A program made the translations under genes and the position numbers. This document shows, piece by piece, positions 1-11,916 of a stretch of DNA of 64,000 nt. Source of the stretch: Tricholomella constricta (lineage: Eukaryota > Basidiomycota > Agaricomycetes > Agaricales > Lyophyllaceae); the NCBI GenBank assembly GCA_013368375.1, contig JAACJP010000019.1, positions 310,001 through 374,000 of the forward strand, given 5' to 3'. Position 1 is the stretch's first letter; each line of letters opens with the position of its first letter. Under the pieces are notes generated by a model. It was not told where the DNA came from, did not search any database, and saw only the letters and a program-made list of their open reading frames with translations.

Positions 1-3000
1 CCGCGAGTTTGGCTGTTGGTATATCGCGATCGTCCTTCACGGAGAGTGTTCACATTGGCGTTTTGTAGCGTGCTGAGCATGCGTAGAGAGCACAACGGGC
101 GCGATGAGGACGCAATCTGGACGCGCAGATAAGAATTGCTCTGCAAGACGTTGATGGCATACTCACGGGTATTTGTCGCCAACTTGGACGCCAAACAACT
201 TCCTCGACATCGTCAACATTGACGGCGACGATGAATAGCGGCATCGCAGGGCTCGGAGCATTAATCTGGAAGTCGGGATGGGATAGTGGACTGGCATAGT
301 TTCAGCATGGGAGGTGTGGTATTTTCTTGTCCGTCGGGAGAGTATTTATACTGATTTCTGTGAGCAGCCCTGAGCACTGTCGCCCGGCTGCGGCTGAAGC
401 TTTCCGCCGCAAATTCTTATCCGTCAGGTCAGTGTTTGTTGAATTTACTTGGCAGAAAGCTTCTTACACTAGTTTGTTTATTGCCAGGGTATTGCTCCTC
501 CGCTCAATATTCCAATCGAATCTCCTGGACCAGGAGAGTGGATCTTCCGTGTTTGTGCCTCCCCTGCCGCTTTCCCCCAGCTTGTCTTCAAGTAGTGAGT
601 GAAGTATACCTGTATATGATTTTGAGAAGCACACTGCTACCTGTGCCAGCTCCCAGAGTGCACGGATGGTTAGAACGTCTGCTAAACATCCATCCACTCT
701 GGGAGCAAGCTCAGCTAGCAAGCAGGTACGTACCTGATTCCATATGCGACGCACAAGCCTAGACTATTGTCACAATATCTTCCCACTCCACGCTGGACTT
801 GCTTCGGCGGACTTCCATTATCCTGAACGGTATTTCTGCTACCAAGTTCCTGTATCCCTGATATCAAGGCACTGGTCACTTACAAGTTTCTTTCTTTAGG
901 TCAGGAATACGATCGGCTGTCCGCTTTCATGACGATTGCTGTGATGGCATGTCACCTCAAAATGCCGCCAGATTCTCGTACCTCTGAGTCTATTTTGTCC
1001 GCTCAAATTCACGCATGCACACGGTAAGCTCGACACTCACCCTGTTTACTAGCACTGTATCCATCCCAACTCATATATCATTTGCAGGTTCCCTCTATTG
1101 CATCTTCTGTGGTATATCGCTTGCGCTAGATCAGGTCGACGGAATATTGTGATTCAGGCACACATGACTTCTCCGTCACCGATTCATCTACCGCTCGGGA
1201 TGTTGCGCTGGAGGGTATAAAGGCTCCTGTATTTCTGTGTAATTCTAATAGCTTCTCATGGCAGCCGCTCTCTACCTTCCACCCTCACCGTCGTCCATGG
1301 CACTGATAGCTGCAAGACATTAGGTACCTACATGTTGTCTGTTTATATTCATATTTTCTGATACCCTCTCTTTAGCCGTCGCCACGTTTCCGTATTTCAA
1401 TACACTTCATAGCCCACATTGTGTAAGTCATTTTCTTTCCCCATGTCTATTCCGCTTAAATTACCTCTGCAAGAAGACCTTCATCCAAGTGTGCACCATA
1501 GCAGTTGCGTGCGTAGTCACCACAGCCTTAATGTGTGTAATTTGATTCTTATCTCCTTCACATTCCTGACACAAAAATCAGATATTTCGGCCCCACGGCA
1601 AGCGATACCACTAAGCTTTGTCCAACTGCTGCACGGATCTTCATGGCACTAACGTATAATTTTCTCTACTAATGTCAGGGCCAAGGACACTTCTTTTCTG
1701 GAATTTCAGCCCTGCGGCGAGCGGTGCATGTCGGTACTCTGAGATTTCGTCCGTGCTAGCCGTTCTCATGTGCCCGTTCATTGAGTTTGCAAGCTCCGCA
1801 ACACTTAACGGCCTCCATTTCATTTACTTGAGAAATTGCTTCATGACGATACACCACGCAGACATGCTCCCCTTTAGAGGGCACTTTAATTTGTTGTTCA
1901 TCTCAGCGAAAGGCTAGCAAATGTGACCGATGCCTGACCCCATGGATACACTGTCAGAGAGTATAAAGCCCGTCGCAGCGCCTGGTTGGAATACTGCCAG
2001 TTTTGTGTGGTTCAAGGTATACACCTCATTACCTTTCACCTTTCGCAGCGCCTGCCAAACTGCTGGCTGGGCGATGACAGATCTGTCCAGTATGCCCCGT
2101 TACCTTGCACGATAATCAAGCCCGTCGCAGTGATGGCAGTTCTATGTCCATCGCAGTAGTATTAAAAACTGCATTACTCTTCTTTATACGCTCCTGTGGT
2201 AATTTATATGTCAATATAATTCTTTTCCCAACCACATATTGTCGCTCACGCACCTGGGTCATCAGCCTTGCAGGAATCGTGGCCACGCGATATCGTCCTG
2301 GATTTGCCTTGCAGAGATATATTAGTCGTCGCGTAGTCAGTAGACATTACTTACACACGTCCAGTGCTACTCGCCCCGACCCAACAGAGAGCCTTGGAGA
2401 GATCTAACGACTTTGAAGACGCGCGAGTTTGCCGCACGTATCATACTGAGTGTTTCGCCCTAGACATGCTTCGCTGTCTGGAAGAGATACACTAGCTGCC
2501 GCCTTTGAGTAACGCAACATAAATACATTGCCGTGCTTCCGTGCGTGCGGTGTATCGCATGATCACAAAGCCGTCGCGGTACACTGTATATAGGATGTGC
2601 CGTTGGAAGCGCTATGGTATCAGTACTTATCAGAGAAAGTCTTATGTAGTAATATAATTTGCAGTGCTTACCCGTCTGCCGCGCCGTGCAGATTGAAGCG
2701 TTGTTAGCGTATTTGGCATGTAATAATTGAGATACCGGGTCCGTTGCGTTCATCGATCTGTATAGAGGAGCCCAGTACCAATTTCGAATGTGAAGCGGTG
2801 TGGTGGGAGACGTCATTCTTGTTAGTACAGCCTGTAGCACATATAGTCGTAAGACACACCTTTGAGATGTGCTGTCTAGTGCGCAAACACACCATCAACT
2901 GCTACTGAAGCCCTTCGCCCCACAAAAGATCCCTTTTTCGTGTGATTGTGTTGCGGTGGGAGTGCGCAGCAGGGCGTGTTCAACGAGCATGCGGCTGGGT

Positions 3001-4830
3001 GAAGATCACATAATGTAAGTTAAGATAGAATGACGAGAGTGTCGAGCTCACCTTAGTTTTCGAGTGGTTGAGTGCAGCAGAGAAGTAATTTGAAGTAGAA
3101 ACATGAGACTGGGTTGAATAGATTGAGAGAGATAAAAGTGAACACACCGGTGATACCATAAGGTGCATATTCCGGCGTCTACGCATGTACCATCGTCATG
3201 TCGAACATGTTTTGGGGCGAGCTGTGCGTCTGATTGAATGAAATGAAGGCTGATTAAATGTAGGCAACAGAGCGGAATGCACATACAATGCTGATTCCAG
3301 CATCTCGCAGTTATCGCGTACGTGAGGTGTCGAAGGCGGTAGGATAAACATTACTTTAGATTCAATTCGTAAAAGAAATAGAGAAGCGAGGACTCGAGAT
3401 AGAACAGATAACATACCGAGGACAGTCCATTCTGCACCACGAAAATTCAACCGCTGATTTTTCTGTCCGCCAATCGGCACTGCGCTGGTGCTTGAAGCTT
3501 GAAGCCCGAGGGGTTGTGCTTGGTATGTATTGCTGTCAGAAATCTGGAAGGCCGAACAGCATTCAGTAAGATCGCATGGGGTCTGTCATTCGAGAGAACA
3601 GATAGCATTGTAGCACTCACCTGGTGTATCGTTTGAAGGCGTTGGATGGGGGCGGTAGCGATCCCGGTGAGAACTGCGAAAGGAACGGGATTGCATAAGG
3701 TTAGAGTGAAAAGCAAGTGAGTTGAGTGATAATTGCACGCACCGTCCATCCATGTTCTAATCACGGAACGATAATTCGACGAATCAATGAAAGCTTTCGA
3801 AGCGTTTCGGCATCTAACAATCGGTGTTGCACCAGGGCTTGAGTGGCGAAACTAAATAAACGGTAGGACTTACTCTAATCTGATCACAGATTTTGTGACC
3901 GATGATCAGTCTAAATATTGTGCGTGTTCTCACCTTGACATTCTCAACACAAATTTCGTAGTTGGCTATCAGCGCTGCGTGGATGTACATGTTAAGATGT
4001 TGTGTAGTCGCGAGGGCTGTGATTTGCCGCAATGCGTGGAGGTATGCAGAATAATCTAAACATACCACAGAAGACTCCAAAACGACACTGATACCACTGC
4101 GATCAGCGCCAACTTAAACTGCATGGACGTGCATCTCTCGCCGCCTCCCCGAGTTCCGAATGCTTACAGATTGGCTTTCAACCTACAGTAAGCATTCCGC
4201 CTATATTCTCCCCTCAAACCATCTCTCATCTAGTCGATAGGCATTAAAGACTGTTGTACGTTGTTCTTGAGATGTTTCGTATCATTTTCGAATCTTTCAC
4301 ACCGCTCGCTGTGGCCCGAATGCAAGTCCTGTCACTTAGACTCGGCCCCAGCCCAGCCGACCAACACGTCCAGTGCCCTCATCCAGCGCGCGCAGTAGAC
4401 TTACATCGTAGGCATGTACTTGGCTTTCTCTCTCTTTACAAGGTGTCATGTCTATTCTTGGGATGCAATCCCAAGCCTTTGGCGTTGCACGGAGCAGGTA
4501 CGTGTCCGTGGCCTATTTACGGGGTGAGCTCAGGCGTTCATCTCGTTCCCTGCGGTACATATAGCACACGGTTTTCCTCCACTCCAGACCTCGACCTGCT
4601 CACTCCGCATCCATCGATGATCGTACGCACCACCTTCGCCGGAAACCAACACTCATGAGGAGGGTGTTCGGTGTTCTATGGCGTGGTCTTCGTCTCGTCG
4701 GCAGTACCAGATGGCGTGATGCATTAGAAGTTAGCGCTGAGCATGCAGCATGGAAGACTTGCGGCGATGGCAGTGTAATGCCAGCGAGGTAAATTCAAGG
4801 TACGGGGCGGGTATATTTCACTAGGCCAGG
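1..4830. other. Gene-poor part of copy A
   Basis: I see no convincing gene here. Reading frames are short, on both strands, and do not join into recognisable protein. The stretch holds a long inverted repeat (649-706), scattered copies of a motif close to TTCGGCCCYGCGGCGAGCGG (near 1,584 and 1,704), and many TATA-like and splice-like strings. It may be the remains of older mobile DNA. Confidence 0.5.
649..706. repeat. Imperfect long inverted repeat (hairpin)
   Basis: GCTCCCAGAGTG at 649-660 is the exact reverse complement of 695-706, and GGATGG at 664-669 can pair with CCATCC at 690-695. The loop is about 20 nt. The same structure is kept in copy B at 13,569-13,626 although loop bases differ. 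No transcript can be shown from sequence alone. Confidence 0.75.
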
Positions 4831-5382
4831 TTCGCCACAAATTTTATTCCAGGCACCTTGTCCACCACATCTCCGTCGCACGGAGATGACATCGTCGCCC
4901 GCCTCCTGTCGTTTCGCACACCGCTCGGTATGTCGCGGCTGCATGTATAAAAGCTCTCACTTATCTATTCTTTTGTATCGTCAGCTTCCCGTTGACATCC
5001 TCCTCCACTTTCCCTCATCATTTCCATGTCTTCTTGGTATGTACATTTTCTATTATCTGTACGATTTCTCACCGTCGTGGATTTATTATAGCCTTCTTCA
5101 TGACGCCCGTAAGTTGTCGTTCTGCCCCACCTGCTGTCTCTACTCATGTTCTCGAATCCAGGCACCGGTTCCGGTCGTCCAACGCATCCCAGGGGATCCC
5201 AGAAGGTATATATATATATATATTACCTCTCACACGATGCCCTACTGATTCACGATATATCACGAATTTCAGCCAAAACGACACACATTCTTCTGAGATT
5301 TCGGCCCCGCGGCGAGCGGCACCCTCCTCATCTGATCAATAGACGACGAATCTCGTCCCCGGCGTCTAGCTATGTCAGCGGA

Positions 5383-5399
5383 GCGGTGCACCGCACCGC
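5383..5399. repeat. Short hairpin, GCGGTGC-ACC-GCACCGC
   Basis: A perfect 7-bp stem with a 3-nt loop. The same GYGGTGC / GCACCRC stem recurs at 5,515, 10,880, 11,152, 11,581, 11,900, 17,994 and 18,137 with different loops. Confidence 0.8.
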
Positions 5400-5512
5400 G
5401 ACAAGCAAGGTATATTTATTACCTCCGTACATTAGCCGACGCACGTAGACTACAGCTGCATTACAGAAACCTGAGCCCGGGACCCGATCCTGGCATTCGA
5501 TCATCCCCCCCG

Positions 5513-5533
5513 CCGCGGTGCGTAGCACCGCGG
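5513..5533. repeat. Short hairpin, CCGCGGTGC-GTA-GCACCGCGG
   Basis: A perfect 9-bp stem with a GTA loop, belonging to the same dispersed hairpin set. The copy B counterpart (18,137-18,155) has lost the outermost pair. Confidence 0.8.
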
Positions 5534-6368
5534 CACAGTTTGTAAGCCGATCCCTTTGCACATTGACCATCCCTAATTATTGTTCAAACCAACCCAGATC
5601 TGTCGTCCAAATTCCAGCCCCCGCGGCGAGCGGTACTTAGCATCAAGGTATGTCTCCCCAATTTCGAATATGGCCCTGAATGCCTAGATATTGCATTTTT
5701 CTAATACTTACCTCCACTTCCCAGAGCCTTCGGCCCTGCGGCGACCAGCGCCCTGGCATGTCGCTTATTTCTTCGAATATGATCAGTGCCTCGCACCGTA
5801 ATTTGTTGTTGGTATGCTTTGACAATATCATTTTTTCTTTTCACCTCACGCCGAGGTAGGTAGCATCGCACATCATATATTCACACTATTCTAATTGTTC
5901 TATTCAGTAATTAGCCTACCCGGTACCTAGTGTAGATCTAGTTGAGATGAGTCAACGGTATAGGTGCCAGGCGCGTGCTATAACGTAGCGAGCACGCACG
6001 TACAAGATGCCCCAGTCATCGCGCTATGACGCTGGGTATCTCTGAGCACGCCGCCTGTAACAGCGCTGTCGATGCGTTCCGCTGCATCCTCGACAGCTCC
6101 CGCCATAACTTGAGACGATGCAGTGCCTCTTGTGTAGCATGAACCTGGGGCCCGTCATGTTTCGCAGTTGCCGGTCGTTCGTTCGTTAATTGCGCGCGAT
6201 GAACCGTAGCTAGTAGTACAGATACTCACTTACCTGTCGTGTAATATGTTCGGGCCATTTCTCCCCGCGCTATGCGCTGCAAGTTGTTTGTTCGAGTGTC
6301 AACGCGCTCAATGTCCGTCACGATTCGATGCAATCGTGCTGGGCACCTTGCTGCTGTGGGAAGCCGAG

Positions 6369-6568
6369 GCGGGCGCGACAGTCGTGCATGCGTGGGGACC
6401 TGTGGTCGCGGTGGTGGGTTTGGTGCCAGCGCCGGCTGGTCCTTCTACTGCCGTTAGTGGTGTACTCGGCGGGCGCGACAGTCGTGCATGCGTGGGGACC
6501 TGTGGTCGCGGTGGTGGGTTTGGTGCCAGCGCCGGCTGGTCCTTCTACTGCCGTTAGTGGTGTACTGT
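6369..6568. repeat. Tandem duplication of a 100-bp unit
   Basis: Two adjacent units, exactly 100 bp apart, start with GGCGGGCGCGACAGTCGTGC and end in TTAGTGGTGTACT. They appear almost identical to each other. Copy B has the same pair at 18,967-19,166, so the doubling came before the segmental duplication. Confidence 0.9.
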
Positions 6569-7497
6569 ACCGATGCCGGCGCCCACAGTCCCGCCGCCGC
6601 CTCGTACTGCTCGAGCGCGATGGCGAAATCGGTGTAATTTCGCCCAGCCCCCAACCCGATCCCCATGCCCATCCCTAGCGCCAGGTCCCGGTATACATCA
6701 CCCATGCTCGCTCAGGCCCGCCGACGCGAAACCCACGAAGCCTATCGATGTGGACGCCGGCGACCTGAATGTGCACATGACGACTCAGGGCACATGCTCG
6801 ACTGCCGCTATCCCTTTCGCCTGCCCTTCTGCCGCTCCTTTTCCTGGGTACACAGCAAGTTCCACGTCGAGCGCCTCGACCTCCTTCCCAAGCCGCAGGT
6901 TCGCATACTGCAGCTGCTGCAGCTCGTGCTCCACCCCCGCTCCTGCGACTGCCCCCGCCACACGCCCGCACCCGCCTAGGCCTGCAGCGTGTACGCCATC
7001 GTGTCCTTTACGCCATCCCTAGCCCCATCCCTAGCCCCATCCCCATCCCCTCCGTCTCGATTCGCAGCTTATCGGGCTCTCGTCTCCTGCGGGATGCATT
7101 ACTGTTGCGCCTGCCTTTGCCGCCCCCCGGCCCGGCACGTCGAGCATATACACCTGCAGCAGCGCAGGTATAGACGCAACGCTGAGCCCGGGATCGAGCA
7201 CCCCGTCGTCGTCTAGAAGCCATCCCTGCCCCGGTCAGGTGGAGGAAGCGCATGAAGGACGCGTCTGAATCAAGTAATCAGGCGATAATTTTAGGTGCAG
7301 CGCAGATAACGTACCGTGAGCACAATCCCCAATCCACTCGCCCGATCTCTTTCCTGCAACTGCACCGCTCGCCATGACCCTCGAGATGTGTCTCCACGCG
7401 GCACAAGTAGTCGACCCTTGCTATCTCGCCACATCCCTCGAGGTGTGTCTCGAAAACTACAACCTGGCACGATGTCAAGTTACCTTCGAACTGGAGT

Positions 7498-8098
7498 CTA
7501 CGAATGAGGTACTAATTCACAATCTGATCCAAGTCGACCGTTGGTTCGCAGCAATGGATGCTGGTCAGTACCTTCGACGGGTTCAAGTAAAGCAGAAGGC
7601 GGGGGTGCATATTCAGCACTGTTGTCACCGGAACGGGTTGAGCGTGGAGTGCTGCTTCTCGAATCCGAGTACGTGGCGGTTTCGGCGTAGCATAAGGTTA
7701 GCAAGGCGAGGGGGTGCACGCTCGAACGGTACTCGGTGATCTGGCGAGCGTGGCGCGGAGGGAGAGGGACTTGTTCATCGTCGTCCTCCGGGGGTGGAGA
7801 TGCGTTGTCCACAAAAAAGGAGAGTGCGCTGAAGAGAGCAGGCGCGTCGTGGAGATAAAGGAATGACGCTAGGTGGTGAGCGTGCGAAGGATCCAGGATC
7901 AAGAGAGAGCGATACAAGACCCATCAACGCTTCGACAACTGCCACACAATACATAAAAGCCCAAACAGTCGATCTCCGAACAACAGACTCGAAAGACAGA
8001 ATAACAAGCGGTAGGCGGCCCGATGCGATCACGCTGTGATGATAATTGAATACAATTGGATAGGGGTTTATACCATGAATCCTCGTATACTTGTCCAC
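7498..8098 (-). pseudogene. Possible decayed membrane-protein reading frame
   Basis: Reading the minus strand from 8,098, a hydrophobic stretch (STVWAFMYCVAVVEALMGLV) is followed, after a change of frame near 7,917, by a proline- and serine-rich acidic tail. In copy B (20,760 down to 20,173) the hydrophobic part continues differently (VSLILLRTLTI) and then reaches a stop. The different breaks in the two copies suggest a gene that is no longer under constraint, or chance frames. I do not recognise a family and assign no function. Confidence 0.22.
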
Positions 8099-8212
8099 CT
8101 ACTTACAATCCACCATACTCTACTTCACATACTATCCCTGGTTTCTTTCTTTACCCATAGTCTTCTCGACGAGGTACTATCTGAGTTGCTGATGTAACGT
8201 AGTCGGGAATTA

Positions 8213-8248
8213 AAATCTTCAAATCTTCAAATCTTCAAATCTTCAAAT
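8213..8248 (+). repeat. Octamer microsatellite (AAATCTTC)4
   Basis: Four perfect copies of AAATCTTC lie about 15-50 bp upstream of the MYND-gene ATG. The same run with the same copy number is found in copy B at about 20,862-20,898. Confidence 0.9.
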
Positions 8249-8263
8249 ATACCACTTGAAGGA

Positions 8264-9850
8264 ATGCCGCTACTAGACCTCGCAATGTCTGCCAAGTCGC
8301 TGTCGGGGAACAACGATGGCGGCCTCACTGTGACCGAGGAGATGAAGCAAATTCTCAGCCAGCCGGGCTTTATCTCCCTAGCGATGGGCGGACAGAGGCT
8401 TCGGAACCTTTATGTGGATCGTGCGCGTCTCTGTTTGCATGCAGTAACGCGTAATTGATTATTTTCACAGAAAGTATGAGCTTCCAAGCAATGAAGCTCT
8501 CCCATTTCGGTCTGTGTTGCTACGTAGGGAGGATAGCCGAAGTCCGTCAGGTATGCAAGGCACGATCGAGCCCCGCTTCCTAGACTCAAATCCCACCCCT
8601 AGCAAGTCGAATCAGGTGTAGCGCCAGACCTAGAAGGCACAGAAACGCCGTTCAAATTCGGCTACGCGACTTTGGTTGTAGCCGGTGCGCAGCGCGTCGA
8701 GCCTACGCCAGTCACGAATCACCTCGCCGTCATGACCTACCTCATCTCCTGCGGGATCCCCCTCGACGTCCCCGACATCGTCGGGTACACCGCCCTCGGG
8801 CACGCCGTCATCAGCGACTCGCTCCAGGTCGCCCTCGCGCGCGTGCTCCTTCAGGCCGGGGCCAACGTGAACCACCAGAACCGCTACGGCGAGGTCCCCC
8901 TCCTCGGCGCGTTCCAGAAGAACTACGTCGCGGCGATCGACGTGCTCATGGAGTTTGGCGCGGACCTGGATGTGAAGGAGGCGGATGGCATGTCGCCTGG
9001 CGGGTCGGCGCTGAAGTTTGGCCCGCAGGTGACCGCGGCAGTGCAGAAGTGGATCGGCAGACGGAGTGGGAAGGAAGCGCCACGCCTAGAGAAACGATGC
9101 GATGCGTGCGGGAAAACGGACGTGCCGCTCAAGAATTGCGCAAAGTGCCAGGTCGCGCGGTATTGTTCTGTAGAATGCCAGCGTACTATATCTATTTCTG
9201 TCTCTCTTGTGCGCAACGCTGACGCGAAAACGCCAGGGAACGCGTGGGGAATGCACAAGAAGGCATGCAAGCCGTTCTCGAGCTCGACCACCGTGACGCT
9301 CAAGCCACGCTACGAGTACGGGCGCACCGTGATGCCCACACAAGCGCTTGCCAACAAGTTCTTCGGCTTGTCGGCCAGTACGCCCGCAACGCACTATCGT
9401 TCTGCACATGTGCCGAAGGGCATCGCATCTGAGTCCAAGAACCTCGTCGTCAAAGTGCAGGTCCCGTTCAACCCCGCCACGAACCGCCCCGAAGCGGGTG
9501 CAGTGGGCGGGTTGTTTATATACACGAAGAAGCGGGACTTTGTGTGTAGGGTGCTGAGGGAGGACTGCCCGAAGGAGTATGATCGTGTGGCGGAGGTCAT
9601 CAGGACGAAGGGCGTGGGTGGTTCAAAGGCGTATTTTGCGGCGGAGCTTAGGAGCAAGGATGAGCAGGTCGCGGAGGTTCCTGGTGTGGATTTTGGGCGG
9701 GACCCGTGTGGTGGGGGGCAAGTTGAAGTGGGGCAAAATACATGTTTGACCCCGAACAAACGCCAAGGTTATGCCAATGTATTTCACGCCTGGCGAAAAT
9801 CGAGTTGCAAGTTGCGATTTCTCAAAATTTTAACAATCTTACGATCATAA
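8264..9850 (+). CDS. Ankyrin-repeat MYND zinc-finger protein, copy A (altered C-terminus)
   Basis: Proposed exons are 8264-8420, 8471-8545, 8607-9182 and 9237-9850, about 473 residues. The second intron is uncertain: the frame requires a weak GTCAGG donor or an equivalent. Exon 2 reads LSHFGLCCYVGRIAEV, then come an FKFGYATLVVAGAQRV segment and about three ankyrin repeats (DIVGYTALGHA, GANVNHQNRYGEVPLL, GADLDVKEADGMSP). The MYND finger starts CDACGKTDVPLKNCAKCQ and ends CQRNAWGMHKKAC once a 54-nt intron (9183-9236) is removed, giving the full C-C-C-C-C-C-H-C ligand set. After RSKDE the protein leaves the copy B sequence and runs on for some 65 unrelated residues, so this copy probably has a damaged end. 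MYND domains bind proline-rich partners; the specific role is unknown. The ATG has the octamer run just upstream in both copies. Confidence 0.75.
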
Positions 9851-10300
9851 GTTCCCCTCCCCGCAGGGAGCTCGCAGTGATAAAAAAATGTCCGGCCGTT
9901 GCAGTGTTTCGTGCAACGGCCGAACGAGATTCGGCATTGGGTATTCTACGGCGCCGCATTGCGTTCAGGTATTCTACGGTATTTTAAGCAGATGGAGGCA
10001 GCAGTGTCGGCGGTCCAGATCACACAAAGTCTTCTTGCAGCACACGTTGATCACGGACGCGCGGCGCTTATGGACTATCTCAGAATGATGACCACGGCAA
10101 TTGGGGATCGGGTGGTGAATTGTGATCGGGTGGTGCACGTTTAGCCTGGCTACAAAGTCAATGATATTCGAGCGTAAAGCATGAAAAAACATACCTTCGG
10201 CATTCTGTAGCGCACGATGGCAATTGGATTTCGAGGCGTGCAGCGGTCGCGTAGATATGTTAGCTAGAAATGGGCGGCAAGGCTCGTTAGCTGAGATGGG
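9851..10300. other. Unassigned spacer after copy A
   Basis: No gene or clear repeat seen. GTATTCTACGG occurs twice close together near 9,950-9,980. This marks the transition from copy A into the degenerate array. Confidence 0.4.
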
Positions 10301-10879
10301 GAGTGAAACCATACTGTACCTTCAAGACGCTGCGCACCCCTGCACACCGCGTTGGCGGAAGAATGTAGGCTTCGTCTGAGGACTGGAAAGGAGGGCTCAA
10401 TGAACACTTGTGTGCGAAAAGGAGACGAACACATACCTCTGAGCAACAGCCTACACTTCCTCCCTGGATCGTGACAGTGATCGGCGGATGAAAGAATGTT
10501 GAAGTTGGAATTTGCCGGATGTGCAGTCGTGCATGAAAGATGTCGATGTACTTTACTAGGGCATGTCAGACAGAATCTGAGTTCAGGAATGAAACGAACG
10601 CACCTCCGCACCAGAACCCAGGCGGATACCTTTACCAGTGACGATGATCGGCGGAAGGAAGAATATGGGGTACAGGTGAGCAACAACGAACAAATACAGG
10701 GGCACGGCGCCTACACACTGCTCCGCACGCGAAGGGGAGTTGAGCATACCTCTATGCAACACCCCACCCTTCAACTGATATCCTGGGCCGCGACAGCGAT
10801 CGGCGGAGGATAGGAGATCGAATTTTGGAGGACGGCTTCGAGATATAGGTGAATGGCATCACCAATCGACTACAGGTGC

Positions 10880-10896
10880 GCGGTGCTTCGCACCGC
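10880..10896. repeat. Short hairpin, GCGGTGC-TTC-GCACCGC
   Basis: A 7-bp perfect stem in the array, of the C:G stem type. Confidence 0.8.
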
Positions 10897-11151
10897 TCCG
10901 TACCCACTTTCACCAGGGACCTTGAACGTCGCTGGTGGTTTTGACATCGCGTAGCGGGCACGAGGAAGATCAGGCAAGGCCTCTGGAGCTGGCACCACTC
11001 CGCGCCCTACACCAGAGACTCAACGGCGATCGGCGGAAGTCTAGATACCAAGTTTAAGCGGCGAGGGATGCAGATAATGGATGGATGCATGGACACAGCT
11101 AGCCAAGGACAATGAATGCTTGAAGGGTAGGTAATAAATAAACGAACTTAC

Positions 11152-11168
11152 GTGGTGCTCCGCACCAC
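11152..11168. repeat. Short hairpin, GTGGTGC-TCC-GCACCAC
   Basis: A 7-bp perfect stem. The second pair is T:A here, against C:G in the 5,383, 5,513 and 10,880 members. Confidence 0.8.
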
Positions 11169-11580
11169 TCCGCATCCTTCAGAACGCCGATCCCGGAAGA
11201 GAGGATGTCGAAATTGGCGTGGCGCGATGTTGAAAGGCACTGGGCCGGCGTGAATTGCATGGCGGGCGCGGGACAAATGAGGCTAGGCCTCTCGAGCTGA
11301 TTATCACTCCACACCCTCCATCGAACCCTCAACAGCGATTGGCGGAAGGCCAAATTGCAATTTTGGCGGCGAGGGGTGCGCGGGTGATGGGACTACGCTT
11401 CTGGAACTGGGACCACTTCACACCCTACACCAGAGCCTCAGTGGTGATCGGCGGAAGGTCCGACATCGAATTTGGCAGCGAAGGTGCAGTTAATGGCAGT
11501 GGCGTCCGCGGGAAGGTGTGAACACAGCTAGAGACGGTCAACAAATGCTTGAGCGGTGGGGAATAGCAAAACGAACCTAC

Positions 11581-11597
11581 GTGGTGCTTCGCACCAC
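11581..11597. repeat. Short hairpin, GTGGTGC-TTC-GCACCAC
   Basis: A 7-bp perfect stem of the T:A type, with a TTC loop. Confidence 0.8.
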
Positions 11598-11899
11598 TCC
11601 GCACCCTCGAGGGTGATCCCCGGACGAAAGAATATCAAATTTGACGTGGCGTAGCGTTGAAAGACACTGGGGCGGTGCCGATTGCAAGGCGGGCGCGGGT
11701 CAAATGGGCCTAGGCCTCTGGAGTGGGCACCACCCCGCACCCTTTATCAGATCCTCAATGGCGATCGGCGGAACACCAAATATCGAGTTTGGCAGCAAGG
11801 GGTGAAGGTAACGGATGCGTGTCGACCGTGGGGAGGCGTGGACACAGCTGGTGAAGATAAATGAACGCTTGAAGGGTAGGGATAAATGAACGAACTTAC

Positions 11900-11916
11900 G
11901 TGGTGCTCCGCACCAC
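11900..11916. repeat. Short hairpin, GTGGTGC-TCC-GCACCAC
   Basis: A 7-bp perfect stem of the T:A type, identical to the one at 11,152. Confidence 0.8.

Larger units (their letters stand above)
4831..8212. other. Well-conserved, gene-poor part of copy A
   Basis: This stretch is nearly identical to 17,450-20,861 in copy B. It holds a TA run at about 5,207-5,223, two short hairpins (5,383 and 5,513), three copies of the GCGGCGAGCGG-type motif (5,300, 5,611, 5,729) and a GC-rich low-complexity block at 6,250-7,250. That block includes a doubled 100-bp unit. Frames inside the GC-rich block are arginine-, alanine- and glycine-rich and look like base-composition artefacts. Confidence 0.5.
1..9665. 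repeat. Segmental duplication, copy A
   Basis: This block is repeated in the same orientation at about 12,910-22,319. Landmarks keep their order: the opening GCGAGTTTGGCTGTTGGT, the hairpin at 649-706, the doubled 100-bp unit near 6,369, the octamer run at 8,213 and the MYND gene. The offset between copies drifts from about 12,920 to 13,260, 12,390 and finally 12,650 because of insertions and deletions. The part from about 4,830 onward looks nearly identical between copies; the first 4.8 kb is more diverged. About 700 bp near 3,170-3,855 has no counterpart in copy B. The left limit lies outside the window. The right limit is where the MYND gene tails stop matching. Confidence 0.9.

Noticed and set aside
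6246..6971. Overlapping open frames in a GC-rich block, both strands
   Set aside because: Up to four frames are open at once. The products are Arg/Ala/Gly-rich with a doubled segment from the 100-bp repeat. Composition and repeats explain them better than genes.
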